Part shown: piece by piece, positions 18,101 to 26,096 of the stretch
How the letters are laid out: every line of letters begins with the position of its first letter
Position numbering within the stretch: the first letter of the stretch is position 1
Assembly (NCBI GenBank): GCA_002340095.1
Contig: DDKS01000021.1
Coordinates: 1 to 42,632, forward strand
DNA length: 42,632 bases
Direction: 5' to 3'
DNA from: Betaproteobacteria bacterium UBA2592
GTDB taxonomy: Bacteria; Pseudomonadota; Gammaproteobacteria; Burkholderiales; Rhodocyclaceae
Position numbers and translations under genes: made by a program
The notes under the pieces: model-generated
Database searches by the model: none
Told to the model about the DNA's origin: nothing
Seen by the model: only the letters and a program-made list of their open reading frames with translations

Positions 18101-19099
18101 TCAGGGGCGCACCCGGTCGCCGGCCTTGAGGCTGGCGGGAGGATTGACGATCAGGGTGGCGTCCGCCCTCAGACCGGCAAGGATTTCCACCTGCTCCTTG
18201 CCGCGCACCCCGGTTTCCACCGGCACCAGGGCCGCCCTGCCATCCTGCACGGTCCAGATTTCCTTGCCCTTTAGACTTGCCACGGGGGCCAGCAGGGCAT
18301 CGGCGCTCTCCCGGGTCACCACGTTCACCTCCACGGTCATGCCGGTCTTCAGGGGCGTGGCTTCGGGCAGGCTGATGCGCACCCGGTAATTCTTGTTGAT
18401 CGGGTCGCCCTTCTCGGTGATCTCGCTGATCTTTCCTTCGATCACCTGGCCGGGCAGGCCGTCCGCCTTGATCAGGGCCTTCTGGCCCGGGGTGAGGCGC
18501 AGGATGTCTTCTTCATCCACATCGGCCGTGATGCGCAGGGGCTGGGGGGCACCGACCCAGAACAATACCTGGCCGGCCGTGAGCATTTCGCCGATTTCCC
18601 CATCCTGGCGCAGCACCATGCCCTCGATGGGTGCGCGCAGCACGGTTTCCGCCAGGGGGCGGCGGGCTGCCGCCAGGGCGGCCTCGGCCTGGCGCAGTTC
18701 GGCCCGGAGCCTGTCCAGGGTGGCGGGGCTGACGAAACCTTGTTGGACCAGGGCCTGTTGCCGGTTCAGGTCCTGGCGTCGGTAATCCCGCTGGGCGGTG
18801 AGTTGTTCCAGGTTGCCCCGGGCCTCCCGGTCGTCCAGCTGGGCCAGGGCTTCGCCGGCTGCCACCGGCTCTCCGTCCCGCTTCAGGATGGCCACCAGCC
18901 GGGCCGCTGTCAGGGGCGCCACCTTGGCCATCACCACGGGCTCGACGATGCCGGTGGCGTACACCGCCTCCACCGCCGGGCCCCGGACGGGGCGTACGGT
19001 TTCCACCGGCAGGCCCCGGCCCAGGGCCAGGTAGGCCCCCAGCGCAAGCAGCAGGGCGAGGAGTAGCAGGCTGGCGAGGAGTTTGACGGGCTTGGTCAT
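18101..19099 (-). CDS. Periplasmic adaptor of an ABC efflux system (HlyD/MacA type)
   Basis: A 332-residue membrane fusion protein. It has an N-terminal membrane anchor (about residues 7-27), a lipoyl-like half (VAPLTAARLVAILKRDGEPVAAGEALAQL), a helical hairpin (about 95-150), a second lipoyl half (LRAPIEGMVLRQDGEIGEM) and beta-barrel and membrane-proximal parts. As the first gene of the adaptor-permease-ATPase operon it should link the inner-membrane complex to an outer-membrane channel such as TolC. No outer-membrane factor is encoded next to it. The upstream gap holds a palindrome shared with the divergent AAA+ gene. Confidence 0.9.
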   Translation of the reverse strand: MTKPVKLLASLLLLALLLALGAYLALGRGLPVETVRPVRGPAVEAVYATGIVEPVVMAKVAPLTAARLVAILKRDGEPVAAGEALAQLDDREARGNLEQLTAQRDYRRQDLNRQQALVQQGFVSPATLDRLRAELRQAEAALAAARRPLAETVLRAPIEGMVLRQDGEIGEMLTAGQVLFWVGAPQPLRITADVDEEDILRLTPGQKALIKADGLPGQVIEGKISEITEKGDPINKNYRVRISLPEATPLKTGMTVEVNVVTRESADALLAPVASLKGKEIWTVQDGRAALVPVETGVRGKEQVEILAGLRADATLIVNPPASLKAGDRVRP

Positions 19100-19132
19100 G
19101 ATGAGTTTTTGCTGATCAAGGCGCCATTCTAC

Positions 19133-19148
19133 TGCCTGAATTCAGGCA
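19133..19148. promoter_or_regulatory. Perfect 16-bp palindrome between divergent genes
   Basis: TGCCTGAATTCAGGCA is a perfect palindrome, 34 bases upstream of the adaptor start and 86 bases upstream of the AAA+ start. It is a good candidate operator for a dimeric regulator controlling one or both transcripts. No regulator gene is adjacent. Confidence 0.55.
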
Positions 19149-19233
19149 CGGCTGATGCTTGGTTTCGAGCGTGGCACCCGAAAGCCATCATTCTGTAGCG
19201 TGTTTTGCAGTCTTTCGTACAGAGGAGAGCATC

Positions 19234-20199
19234 ATGGCAACGACAAGCATGCATATTCCCTTGGCGGATTTCCGCACCATCTACGATGTGGAAGCCGTTG
19301 AAAAGGCCATGGGCGAGGCCAGCAGCCATCGTAATGAATCCCTCAACTCCCTCTACGAAAAGATGAAGAAGCTGGGCGGGGTGCGCTACGTCATCAAACC
19401 CTCGGCTGTAGACAGCCTCGACCCGCTCTACGATCAGTGCCCCAACTTCTCCGAGGTGGTGGACGACCTGAAGAAGTACCTGGCCCTGGCCGTCTCCGGC
19501 AACGAGCCCATGCACTTCACCCCGATCCTGCTGCTTGGGGAACCCGGCGTCGGCAAGACCCACTTTGCCAAGGCCCTGGCGAAGCAGCTGTCCACCGGCT
19601 ACGAATTCGTCTCCATGAGTTCCCTGACGGCGGGCTGGATTCTCTCCGGCGCCTCGTCCCAGTGGAACAACGCCAAGCCCGGCAAGGTGGCCCAGACCCT
19701 GATCGAGGGGGAATACGCCAACCCGGTGGTGGTGCTCGACGAGGTGGACAAGGCCGGCGGCGACCACCGTTACGATCCCCTGGGCGCCCTCTACGGCCTG
19801 CTGGAAAAGGAAACCGCCAGCCACTTCAAGGACGAGTTCGTGGAGGTGGACCTGGATGCCAGCCACATCCTCTGGGTCTCCACCGCCAACGAGGCGCGCA
19901 ACCTGCCCGAGCCCATCCTCTCCCGGATGCTGGTCTATGAAATTCCCAGGCCCGATCAGGAGGCGGCGCGCAGCATCGCCAGGCAGCTGTACCGGGAAAT
20001 CGTTACCGCTCACGACTGGGGCTTCCCCGAAGAGGCCAGCGACGACGTGCTCGATGCCATGGCCAGCCTGCCGCCCCGGGAAATGCGCAAGCGCCTGATG
20101 GCTGCCTTCGGCAACGCCAAGCTGGCCCGGCGGGACGAACTCCTGGCCGACGACTTGGAAATCGCCAAACCTGGCCGCACCCGGCGCATCGGCTTCTGA
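19234..20199 (+). CDS. Stand-alone AAA+ ATPase (Lon-type ATPase domain, no protease)
   Basis: A 321-residue AAA+ protein. Walker A is GEPGVGKT (K108, T109), Walker B is VVVLDEVDK (D169, E170), sensor 1 is in STANEARNLP, the arginine finger is in LSRMLVYE, and sensor 2 is near PPREMRKRL. The ATPase core resembles that of Lon, but there is no N-terminal Lon domain and no Ser-Lys protease domain, so it is a remodelling ATPase acting on an unknown partner. The ATG at 19234 follows AGAGGAGAG. It stands alone, divergent from the ABC operon, with a GC-rich hairpin after it. Confidence 0.85.
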   Translation: MATTSMHIPLADFRTIYDVEAVEKAMGEASSHRNESLNSLYEKMKKLGGVRYVIKPSAVDSLDPLYDQCPNFSEVVDDLKKYLALAVSGNEPMHFTPILLLGEPGVGKTHFAKALAKQLSTGYEFVSMSSLTAGWILSGASSQWNNAKPGKVAQTLIEGEYANPVVVLDEVDKAGGDHRYDPLGALYGLLEKETASHFKDEFVEVDLDASHILWVSTANEARNLPEPILSRMLVYEIPRPDQEAARSIARQLYREIVTAHDWGFPEEASDDVLDAMASLPPREMRKRLMAAFGNAKLARRDELLADDLEIAKPGRTRRIGF

Positions 20200-20210
20200 G
20201 CGCAATCTCG

Positions 20211-20231
20211 CCCGCCCCTGCCGGGGGCGGG
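20211..20231 (+). terminator. GC-rich terminator-like hairpin after the AAA+ gene
   Basis: CCCGCCCC pairs with GGGGCGGG across a short loop, 11 bases after the stop. The following CCGGCTTTCCGG gives only a weak T-run. It lies directly upstream of the queF -10 box. Confidence 0.5.
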
Positions 20232-20243
20232 CCGGCTTTCCGG

Positions 20244-20249
20244 TAGAAT
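20244..20249 (+). promoter_or_regulatory. -10 box placed for a leaderless queF mRNA
   Basis: TAGAAT ends eight bases before the queF ATG. Transcription from here would start within a few bases of the start codon, and no ribosome site is present. Confidence 0.4.
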
Positions 20250-20257
20250 CCGGCGCC

Positions 20258-21094
20258 ATGAGCCAGCCCGACCCCAGCATCCTCTCCCCTCTTGGCAAAC
20301 CCACCGAGTACCGGGCCGATTACGCGCCGGAACTGCTGTACCCGATTCCCCGCCAGCTAAAGCGGGACGAACTGGGCATCCGCCCCGATGCCCTGCCCTT
20401 CGTGGGCGAGGACATCTGGAACGCCTACGAGCTGTCCTGGCTCAATCCCCGGGGCAAGCCGGTGGTGGCCCTGGGTGTTTTCCGGGTGCCGGCGGACAGC
20501 CCGAACCTGATCGAATCCAAGTCCCTCAAGCTCTACCTGAATTCCTTCAACCAGACTGCCTTTGCCGATCTGGATGAGGTGCGGGCCACCCTGGTGCGGG
20601 ATCTTTCCGCCGCCGCCGGGGCCCCGGTCGGGGTCAGCCTGGAAAACCTGAGTGCCCAGCCCCGGGTGCAGCCCGGCTACCCGGCGGGAATCTGCCTGGA
20701 CCAGCTGGACATCGCCTGCGACCGCTACCAGCCGGCTCCCGAGCTGCTGGGCACCACGGACGGGCCCGTGGGGGAAGAAACCCTGTATTCCCACCTGCTC
20801 AAGTCCAACTGCCTGGTGACCGGCCAGCCCGACTGGGCCATGGTGGTGATCCGCTACCGGGGCCGCCCCATCGACCGGGCCGGGCTCTTGCGCTACCTGG
20901 TTTCCTTCCGGGGCCACAACGAATTCCACGAGCAGTGCGTCGAGCGCATCTACTGCGACCTGAGCCACCACTGCGCTCCCGAAGCCCTGCTGGTCTACGC
21001 CCGCTACACCCGCCGGGGCGGGCTGGACATCAATCCCTGCCGCAGTAGCGGCGAGTTTCCCCTTGCCGACAACATCCGGGAAGTGCGTCAGTAA
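20258..21094 (+). CDS. queF: NADPH-dependent 7-cyano-7-deazaguanine reductase
   Basis: A 278-residue enzyme that reduces preQ0 to preQ1 for synthesis of queuosine in tRNA. The catalytic cysteine is C185 in LKSNCLVTGQPDW, with the matching aspartate in QPD. The NADPH-side motif ESKSLKLYLNSFN and FHEQCVERI are present. The length is that of the long, duplicated-fold type II QueF of E. coli (282), not the short Bacillus form. No other queuosine gene is nearby. The 3' end overlaps the next gene's frame by 32 bases. Confidence 0.96.
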   Translation: MSQPDPSILSPLGKPTEYRADYAPELLYPIPRQLKRDELGIRPDALPFVGEDIWNAYELSWLNPRGKPVVALGVFRVPADSPNLIESKSLKLYLNSFNQTAFADLDEVRATLVRDLSAAAGAPVGVSLENLSAQPRVQPGYPAGICLDQLDIACDRYQPAPELLGTTDGPVGEETLYSHLLKSNCLVTGQPDWAMVVIRYRGRPIDRAGLLRYLVSFRGHNEFHEQCVERIYCDLSHHCAPEALLVYARYTRRGGLDINPCRSSGEFPLADNIREVRQ

Positions 21095-21758
21095 GCGGCT
21101 TGGCCTGCTGGCCGGCTGCTGGCTTGCCCTGGCGGTCAATGGGACCCGGGCCGACCTGTGCGCCGACCTGCCGCCTCCTGCCGCCACGGTGCAGAAGCTG
21201 GAGGCCCGGGTGGCGACCAATCTGGAATTCAGCGTGGGGGGGCTGACCCGGCTCGCGGCAGAAATCGCCCGGCCCCAGCATCAGGTGCTCGGGCTGACCC
21301 GGGGCCAGGCGGTGGTGCGCTACAAGCTGGAGATCCAGCGCCAACTCGATCCTTCCGGCCAGTGGGAATGCGCCAGCCCGAGAATCACCCTCACCTACGG
21401 CTTCGACCCCATCACCGTGTTCGTGGCCCGGGAATTTCCCCCGGGCAGTTGCGCCTATCAGGAAATCCACGCCCACGAACTGCGTCATCTGGAAACCTAC
21501 AAGGCCCAGGTGGACAAGGTGGAGGCGGAAATCACCCAGGCCCTGCAACGCCGCTTTGCCGGCCCCACCCCCTGGCGCGGCCCGGCCGGGCAGGCCCAGG
21601 AAGTCCTGCAGCGGGAACTGGACGAACGCTGGCTTCCCTATGTGAAGCTGCTGCTGGAACGGGGCGAGACCGACCAGGCCAGGATCGACACCCCCGAGGA
21701 ATACGCCCGCATCGCCGCCAGCTGCAACGGCGAGATCCGCCAGCGTTTGAAGCCTTAG
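21063..21758 (+). CDS. Secreted HExxH zinc-metalloprotease-like protein
   Basis: About 231 residues with an N-terminal hydrophobic signal (LGLLAGCWLALAVNGTRA) and an HELRH motif in IHAHELRHLETYK, the zinc-binding and catalytic pattern of metallopeptidases. Four or more cysteines suggest disulfides in the periplasm. It resembles DUF922-type predicted secreted zinc proteases, though I am unsure of the family. No substrate can be inferred. The only early in-frame start is TTG at 21063, inside queF, so translation may be coupled to queF; the exact start is uncertain. It converges with the methyltransferase gene, whose end is seven bases away. Confidence 0.7.
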   Translation: MPTTSGKCVSKRLGLLAGCWLALAVNGTRADLCADLPPPAATVQKLEARVATNLEFSVGGLTRLAAEIARPQHQVLGLTRGQAVVRYKLEIQRQLDPSGQWECASPRITLTYGFDPITVFVAREFPPGSCAYQEIHAHELRHLETYKAQVDKVEAEITQALQRRFAGPTPWRGPAGQAQEVLQRELDERWLPYVKLLLERGETDQARIDTPEEYARIAASCNGEIRQRLKP

Positions 21759-21765
21759 CCGCTCC

Positions 21766-22923
21766 CTAGAGGGCGTGGCTTCGGTCGCCCCGGGCAAAGC
21801 CCAGCAGGGGTTCGCCCATACCCTTGCCCATGGCGATCACCTTGAACAGCTCCCCCATTTCCTGGGGCTGGACCAGTTTGTTTACGGCGGCGGCGGCCTT
21901 CAGGTAGGGCGGGCTGCCCGGCTCCAGGGTTTCCAGGTCCTGAAGCAGGCCGCAGTTGAACAGGAACTGGGCCTGGCTGGTGTAGCCCAGGAGTTCCAGC
22001 CCGGCCGGGAAGGCGGCGGCGATGATGCCGGTGAAATCCACGTGGGCGGTGATGTCCTGTAGACCAGGCAGGTGGAAGGGGTCCGGGTGGGCCTGGTGAC
22101 GGTAGTGGCACATCAGGGTGCCGCCGTGCCGTTGCGGGTGGTAGAACTCCCGGCGCGGGAAGCCGTAATCGAGCAGCAGCAGGGCGCCCTGCGCCAGCCG
22201 TTCGCCCCAGGTGGCGGCCCAGGCTGGCGCCGCCAGGGCCACTTCGCTGGAAAAACCGGGGGGCGGCAGGCATTCCCCGGCGATGGCGCCGGCCTCTTCC
22301 AGCAGGCGCCCGCTGGCAGGCCTGTCCTGCCAGCAGAACTGGCCTTCGGCATCCAGGGCCACCCCCTTTTCCAGCACCGCCCCGTCTTCCCAGGTGACGC
22401 AGTGCACCGGCATCGCGTCCAGCAGCTCGTTACCCAGCACCAGGCCGGAGAAGCTTTCCGGCAGGGTTTCCAGCCATTCCACCCTTTCCAGCAAATGCGG
22501 CACTTCCTGTTCCAGCCGCTCTCTCTGGCGCTGGCGCAGATCGGTGGAGATGTCGAGGATGAAGTAGCGTTCCGGCAGGCTGCCCATGCCCTCCAGGGCC
22601 TTGAGCAGGTCGGCGGCCAGGCGACCGGAACCGGCGCCGGCTTCGAGGATGAAGGGGCGGGAAGCGGCCATCACCTGGGCCGCCTGGCGGGCCAGGGCCC
22701 GGCCGAACAGGGGGGTCAGTTCCGGTGCCGTGATGAAGTCCCCGGCTGCCCCGAACTTGCGCGCGCCGGCCGTGTAGTAGCCGAGGCCCGGGGCGTACAG
22801 GGCCATGCCCATGAACTGGGCAAAGGAAATCCAGCCGCAGGCCTTGCGGATTTCCTGGCGGATCAGTTCGGCCAGTTGCTGGCTGTGGGCTAGGGCTTCG
22901 GGAGCGGGGGCAGGCAGGGACAT
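21766..22923 (-). CDS. MidA/NDUFAF7-like SAM-dependent methyltransferase
   Basis: A 385-residue protein of the COG1565 family. The N-terminus has the typical substrate-like region (ISFAQFMGMALYAPGLGYYT), the SAM loop is LEAGAGSGRLA, and GLVLGNELLDAMPV and LLLLDYGFPRREFYHP are family motifs. The eukaryotic relative NDUFAF7 methylates an arginine in a complex I subunit; whether the bacterial enzyme does the same is not established here. The ATG at 22923 is chosen because upstream extensions run through the opposite gene. It is divergent from the pteridine reductase with 90 bases between starts. Confidence 0.88.
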   Translation of the reverse strand: MSLPAPAPEALAHSQQLAELIRQEIRKACGWISFAQFMGMALYAPGLGYYTAGARKFGAAGDFITAPELTPLFGRALARQAAQVMAASRPFILEAGAGSGRLAADLLKALEGMGSLPERYFILDISTDLRQRQRERLEQEVPHLLERVEWLETLPESFSGLVLGNELLDAMPVHCVTWEDGAVLEKGVALDAEGQFCWQDRPASGRLLEEAGAIAGECLPPPGFSSEVALAAPAWAATWGERLAQGALLLLDYGFPRREFYHPQRHGGTLMCHYRHQAHPDPFHLPGLQDITAHVDFTGIIAAAFPAGLELLGYTSQAQFLFNCGLLQDLETLEPGSPPYLKAAAAVNKLVQPQEMGELFKVIAMGKGMGEPLLGFARGDRSHAL

Positions 22924-22999
22924 GGCGGGTTCCCGGAAAAAGGCGCCATTGTATGCCCGGGTCGTCCCTTGCCGCAGCCGGTCGGAGGCGGGAATGGCG

Positions 23000-23005
23000 T
23001 AAAAT
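23000..23005 (+). promoter_or_regulatory. -10 box just before the pteridine reductase start
   Basis: TAAAAT ends eight bases before the ATG at 23014, again implying a leaderless or nearly leaderless transcript. No convincing -35 is seen. Confidence 0.35.
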
Positions 23006-23013
23006 TCCGCCCC

Positions 23014-23772
23014 ATGCCCTCTTCCTCCCTTCCCCTTTGCGGCAAGACCGTGCTCATCACCGGCGCCTCCCGGCGCATCGGTGCCTGCACGGCCCGCCTG
23101 CTGCATGGCGAGGGGGCGAGGCTGGCCCTGCATTACCGGCAGGACCGGCAGGGAGCCGAGACCCTGGCGGCTGAGTTGAATGCCCTGCGGCCAGGCTCGG
23201 TGCTCACCTACCAGGTGGACCTGCGTGACATTCCCGGCCTGGAAGCCCTGGTGAAACAGGTGGTGGCGGATTGTGGCGGCCTGGATGCCCTGGTCAACAA
23301 CGCCTCGAGCTTCTTCCCCACGGCGGTGGGGACGATCACCGAAACGGACTGGGACGATCTGGTGGGCAGCAACTTCAAGGCACCCCTGTTCCTTTCCCAG
23401 GCGGCGGCACCCTACCTGCGCCAGCGGTGCGGGGCCATCGTCAATATCACCGATGTCCATGCGGAGCGGCCCCTGGCGGGTTATCCCCTGTATTCGGCGG
23501 CCAAGGGCGCCCTGCTCACCCTGACCCGGGCCCTGGCCCAGGAGCTGGGGCCGGAGGTGCGGGTGAATGCGGTGGCGCCCGGTGCCATCCTCTGGCCGGA
23601 CGACGGCCAGTTCCCCACGCCGGAGCGGGCGGCCATCGTCGCCCACACCCTGCTGAAGCGGGAGGGCAGCCCCGAGGACATCGCCCGCACGGTGCGCTTC
23701 CTCCTGACCGATGCGCCTTATGTGACGGGGCAGGTCATCAATGTGGATGGGGGCCGTACGGCCCACCTCTGA
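23014..23772 (+). CDS. Pteridine reductase (SDR family)
   Basis: A 252-residue short-chain dehydrogenase of the PTR1/FolM type, reducing dihydropterins or dihydrofolate with NADPH. The cofactor loop is TGASRRIG (residues 16-23), whose arginine is characteristic of pteridine reductases. D147 in NITDVHAERP replaces the usual SDR serine, as in PTR1. The catalytic pair is Y160 and K164 (YSAAK). ATG at 23014 gives the normal N-terminus. The ttcA gene begins 18 bases after the stop, suggesting co-transcription, a pairing I recall from other betaproteobacteria. Confidence 0.9.
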   Translation: MPSSSLPLCGKTVLITGASRRIGACTARLLHGEGARLALHYRQDRQGAETLAAELNALRPGSVLTYQVDLRDIPGLEALVKQVVADCGGLDALVNNASSFFPTAVGTITETDWDDLVGSNFKAPLFLSQAAAPYLRQRCGAIVNITDVHAERPLAGYPLYSAAKGALLTLTRALAQELGPEVRVNAVAPGAILWPDDGQFPTPERAAIVAHTLLKREGSPEDIARTVRFLLTDAPYVTGQVINVDGGRTAHL

Positions 23773-23790
23773 CTCAAGCAAGGATTTTTC

Positions 23791-24666
23791 GTGGAACGTT
23801 CCCAGACCCTGCAGCGCCTGGAAAAGTGGCTGCTGCGCCAAACCGGCAAGGCCCTTGCCGACTACAACATGATCGAGGAAGGCGACACCGTGCTGGTGTG
23901 CGTCTCGGGCGGCAAGGATTCCCACACCCTGCTGCACCTGCTGCGCCTGCTCCAGGCCCGGGCGCCGGTGAAATTCCGCCTCATCGCCATGAACCTGGAT
24001 CAGAAGCAGCCCGGCTTTCCCGCCGAGGTGCTGCCCGGCTACTTCGAGCAGATCGGCGTCGATTACCGCATCATCGAGGCCGACACCTACTCGGTGGTGA
24101 AGGAGAAGATTCCCGAGGGCAAGACCACCTGCTCCCTCTGTTCGCGGCTGCGCCGGGGCATCATCTACCGCACCGCCAAGGAGCTGGGCGCCAACAAGAT
24201 CGCCCTGGGCCATCACCGGGACGACATCGTGCACACCCTGTTCCTCAACCTGCTGTTCGGCGGCAAGCTCAAGGCCATGCCGCCGAAACTGGTGACGGAC
24301 GACAAGGCCCACATCGTCATCCGTCCCCTGGCCTACTGCCCCGAGAACGACATCGCCAGGTACGCCCGGGGCATGGAGTTCCCCATCATTCCCTGCAACC
24401 TGTGCGGTTCCCAGGAAAACCTGCAGCGCCAGAAGATCCGCGAGATGATGCAGGACTGGGACCGGCGCTACCCGGGTCGCACCGAATCCGTGTTCACCGC
24501 CCTGCAGAACGTGGTGCCCTCGCATCTGGCCGACAACCAGCTCTTCGATTTCAGGGGGCTCAGCCTCGACAGCCAGGTGGAAGAGGGCGACATGGTGTTC
24601 GACGAACCCGAGCTACCGCCCATCGGCTCATTCCCCCTGCCTGTCACTTCGGCGGAGTCCGAATAA
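23791..24666 (+). CDS. ttcA: tRNA 2-thiocytidine(32) synthetase
   Basis: A 291-residue PP-loop ATPase that thiolates cytidine 32 in tRNA with a [4Fe-4S] cluster. The PP-loop is SGGKDS at residues 39-44. Two CxxC pairs are present: C114/C117 in TTCSLCSRL and C202/C205 in PCNLCGSQ. GHHRDD(I) completes the family pattern. The start is GTG at 23791; the downstream sequence aligns with family N-termini. It follows the pteridine reductase by 18 bases in a probable operon. Confidence 0.95.
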   Translation: MERSQTLQRLEKWLLRQTGKALADYNMIEEGDTVLVCVSGGKDSHTLLHLLRLLQARAPVKFRLIAMNLDQKQPGFPAEVLPGYFEQIGVDYRIIEADTYSVVKEKIPEGKTTCSLCSRLRRGIIYRTAKELGANKIALGHHRDDIVHTLFLNLLFGGKLKAMPPKLVTDDKAHIVIRPLAYCPENDIARYARGMEFPIIPCNLCGSQENLQRQKIREMMQDWDRRYPGRTESVFTALQNVVPSHLADNQLFDFRGLSLDSQVEEGDMVFDEPELPPIGSFPLPVTSAESE

Positions 24667-24750
24667 GACCAATGTATTGGCGGCAATGGCTTTTTGCTAT
24701 GGTTCGGGAACTTTTTTCAAGGAACACCGGTTAATCCGGAGGATGGCATT

Positions 24751-25677
24751 GTGATCACCATAGTTCGCGGCGAAATCATCGGTGGGGTGCGTCTGGCCAG
24801 CCGGCTGGGCGAGGCTGAAGCCGCTCACGCTGTCGAGCGTTGCCTGAAGCGTGTGGAGCGGGTGGTGGACGGTTTCCGGGGGCGGTTGCTGCGTTCCGGC
24901 GCCGGCCAGATCAGTGCCGCCTTCCCCACCCCGGAAGAGGCCTCCCTGGCGGCGATCGAGATGCAGCGCCGGGTGGCCGACCTGCCCCCGGCCTCGGGCG
25001 TCAAGCTGGCCCTGCGCCTCGGGGTGCACGAAGCCGGCAGCGAGGACCAGGCCGGCCTGATCGCGGCCCAGTTGCTGGAACTGGCCCTGCCTGACCAGAT
25101 CCTTTGCAGCCGCGAGATCATGATCGAAGTGGCGCACAACATTGGTGTCCGGGTGCGTGACCTGCACCAGCTGGAACTGAGCGGCGGCGAGGCTTTCCAG
25201 GTCATGGAGCTGATCTGGCACGAGCTGGACGCGGACGAGATGCCCGCCACCCTCACCTCCACCTCCCTGCTGGCCCTGGAGGATCTGGAACGGGGCGCCG
25301 AGGCCATGCGCAACAACCTGCCCCAGCAGGATTTCCACCCGGTGTCGAATGGCCAGCCCAAGCTGTGCGTCCGCTACCGGGGCAAGGCCCATCTGCTCGA
25401 CGAGAAGACGCCCTTCCTGACCCTGGGGCGGGAGCAGAGCAACGACGTGGTGATCGAAGACAGCAAGGCTTCGCGCCAGCATGCCCGCATCGAACGCAAG
25501 GATGGCCGCTACTATCTGGTGGACATGAGCACCAACGGCACCTTCGTCACCTTCTCCGGCGAGCCCGAGCTGTTCCTGCGCCGGGAAAGCCTGCCCCTGC
25601 GCGGCACTGGCCGCCTCTGCTTCGGCGTTTCCGCCCGCGACCCCAAGGCCGAACAGGCCGAATTCGAACACATGTGA
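24751..25677 (+). CDS. FHA-domain protein with degenerate class III cyclase-like N-terminus
   Basis: A 308-residue cytoplasmic protein. Residues 1-150 follow the class III nucleotide cyclase fold (RLASRLGEAEAAHAVERC, GRLLRSGAGQISAAFPTPEEA, ALRLGVHEAG, AAQLLELALPDQILCS), but the first metal-binding aspartate region normally seen as a DxxGFT-like motif reads VRGEIIGGV, so catalysis is doubtful. A linker leads to an FHA domain at about 208-295 (LGREQSNDVVIEDSKASRQHARI and NGTFV), which binds phosphothreonine peptides. The start is GTG 24751, with GGAGGA seven bases upstream; an in-frame TTG at 24694 lacks such support. It may be a phosphorylation-dependent scaffold. Confidence 0.8.
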   Translation: MITIVRGEIIGGVRLASRLGEAEAAHAVERCLKRVERVVDGFRGRLLRSGAGQISAAFPTPEEASLAAIEMQRRVADLPPASGVKLALRLGVHEAGSEDQAGLIAAQLLELALPDQILCSREIMIEVAHNIGVRVRDLHQLELSGGEAFQVMELIWHELDADEMPATLTSTSLLALEDLERGAEAMRNNLPQQDFHPVSNGQPKLCVRYRGKAHLLDEKTPFLTLGREQSNDVVIEDSKASRQHARIERKDGRYYLVDMSTNGTFVTFSGEPELFLRRESLPLRGTGRLCFGVSARDPKAEQAEFEHM

Positions 25678-25790
25678 TTCCCTGCCGCCCGTTCCCCGGG
25701 TCCGGGTACCGGCTGCGCATGGCCACATGGCTACAAAGACGCTGGCCGATGGCGGCATAATCACGGCTTTGCCACTGCGTCGAGCCATCC

Positions 25791-26096
25791 ATGAGCCATT
25801 TCAAGCAACACGTCTTTTTCTGCTGCAACCAGCGCCCCGAGGGTGAATCCTGCTGCAACAACCGGGGCGGCACCGAAATGTTCCAGTACGCCAAGGCCCG
25901 TGCCCGGGAACTGGGGCTGGACGCCGCCGGGGTGCGGGTCAACAAGGCCGGCTGTCTGGGCCGCTGCGACCAGGGGCCGGTGCTGGTGGTCTATCCCGAG
26001 GGCACCTGGTACACCTTCATCGATCAAAGCGACGTGGAAGAGATCATCCAGTCGCATCTGGTGGATGGCCAAGTGGTGGAGCGTTTGCAGGTATGA
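25791..26096 (+). CDS. Thioredoxin-like [2Fe-2S] ferredoxin
   Basis: A 101-residue protein of the thioredoxin-like [2Fe-2S] ferredoxin family. Cysteines lie at 11, 12, 21 and 22 (FFCCNQRPEGESCC) and at 55 and 59 (AGCLGRC), the usual cluster ligands. CDQGPVLVVYPEG and the C-terminal VDGQVVERL are typical. It should carry electrons to an unknown redox partner. Its stop overlaps the next start in an ATGA, so ferredoxin and hydrolase are coupled. A CATAAT box at 25756-25761 may be the -10. Confidence 0.9.
   Translation: MSHFKQHVFFCCNQRPEGESCCNNRGGTEMFQYAKARARELGLDAAGVRVNKAGCLGRCDQGPVLVVYPEGTWYTFIDQSDVEEIIQSHLVDGQVVERLQV

Noticed and set aside
19172..19187. Sigma-54-like TGGCAC...AGCC before the AAA+ gene
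   Set aside because: GG and GC are nine rather than ten bases apart, which sigma-54 promoters do not normally tolerate.
24700..24720. GTTCGGGAAC followed by a T-run as a terminator of ttcA
   Set aside because: The stem would be only three or four base pairs with a loop too small to form.
24694..24750. TTG start and extra N-terminus for the FHA protein
   Set aside because: GTG at 24751 has a strong GGAGGA site, and the extra residues do not fit the cyclase-like domain.
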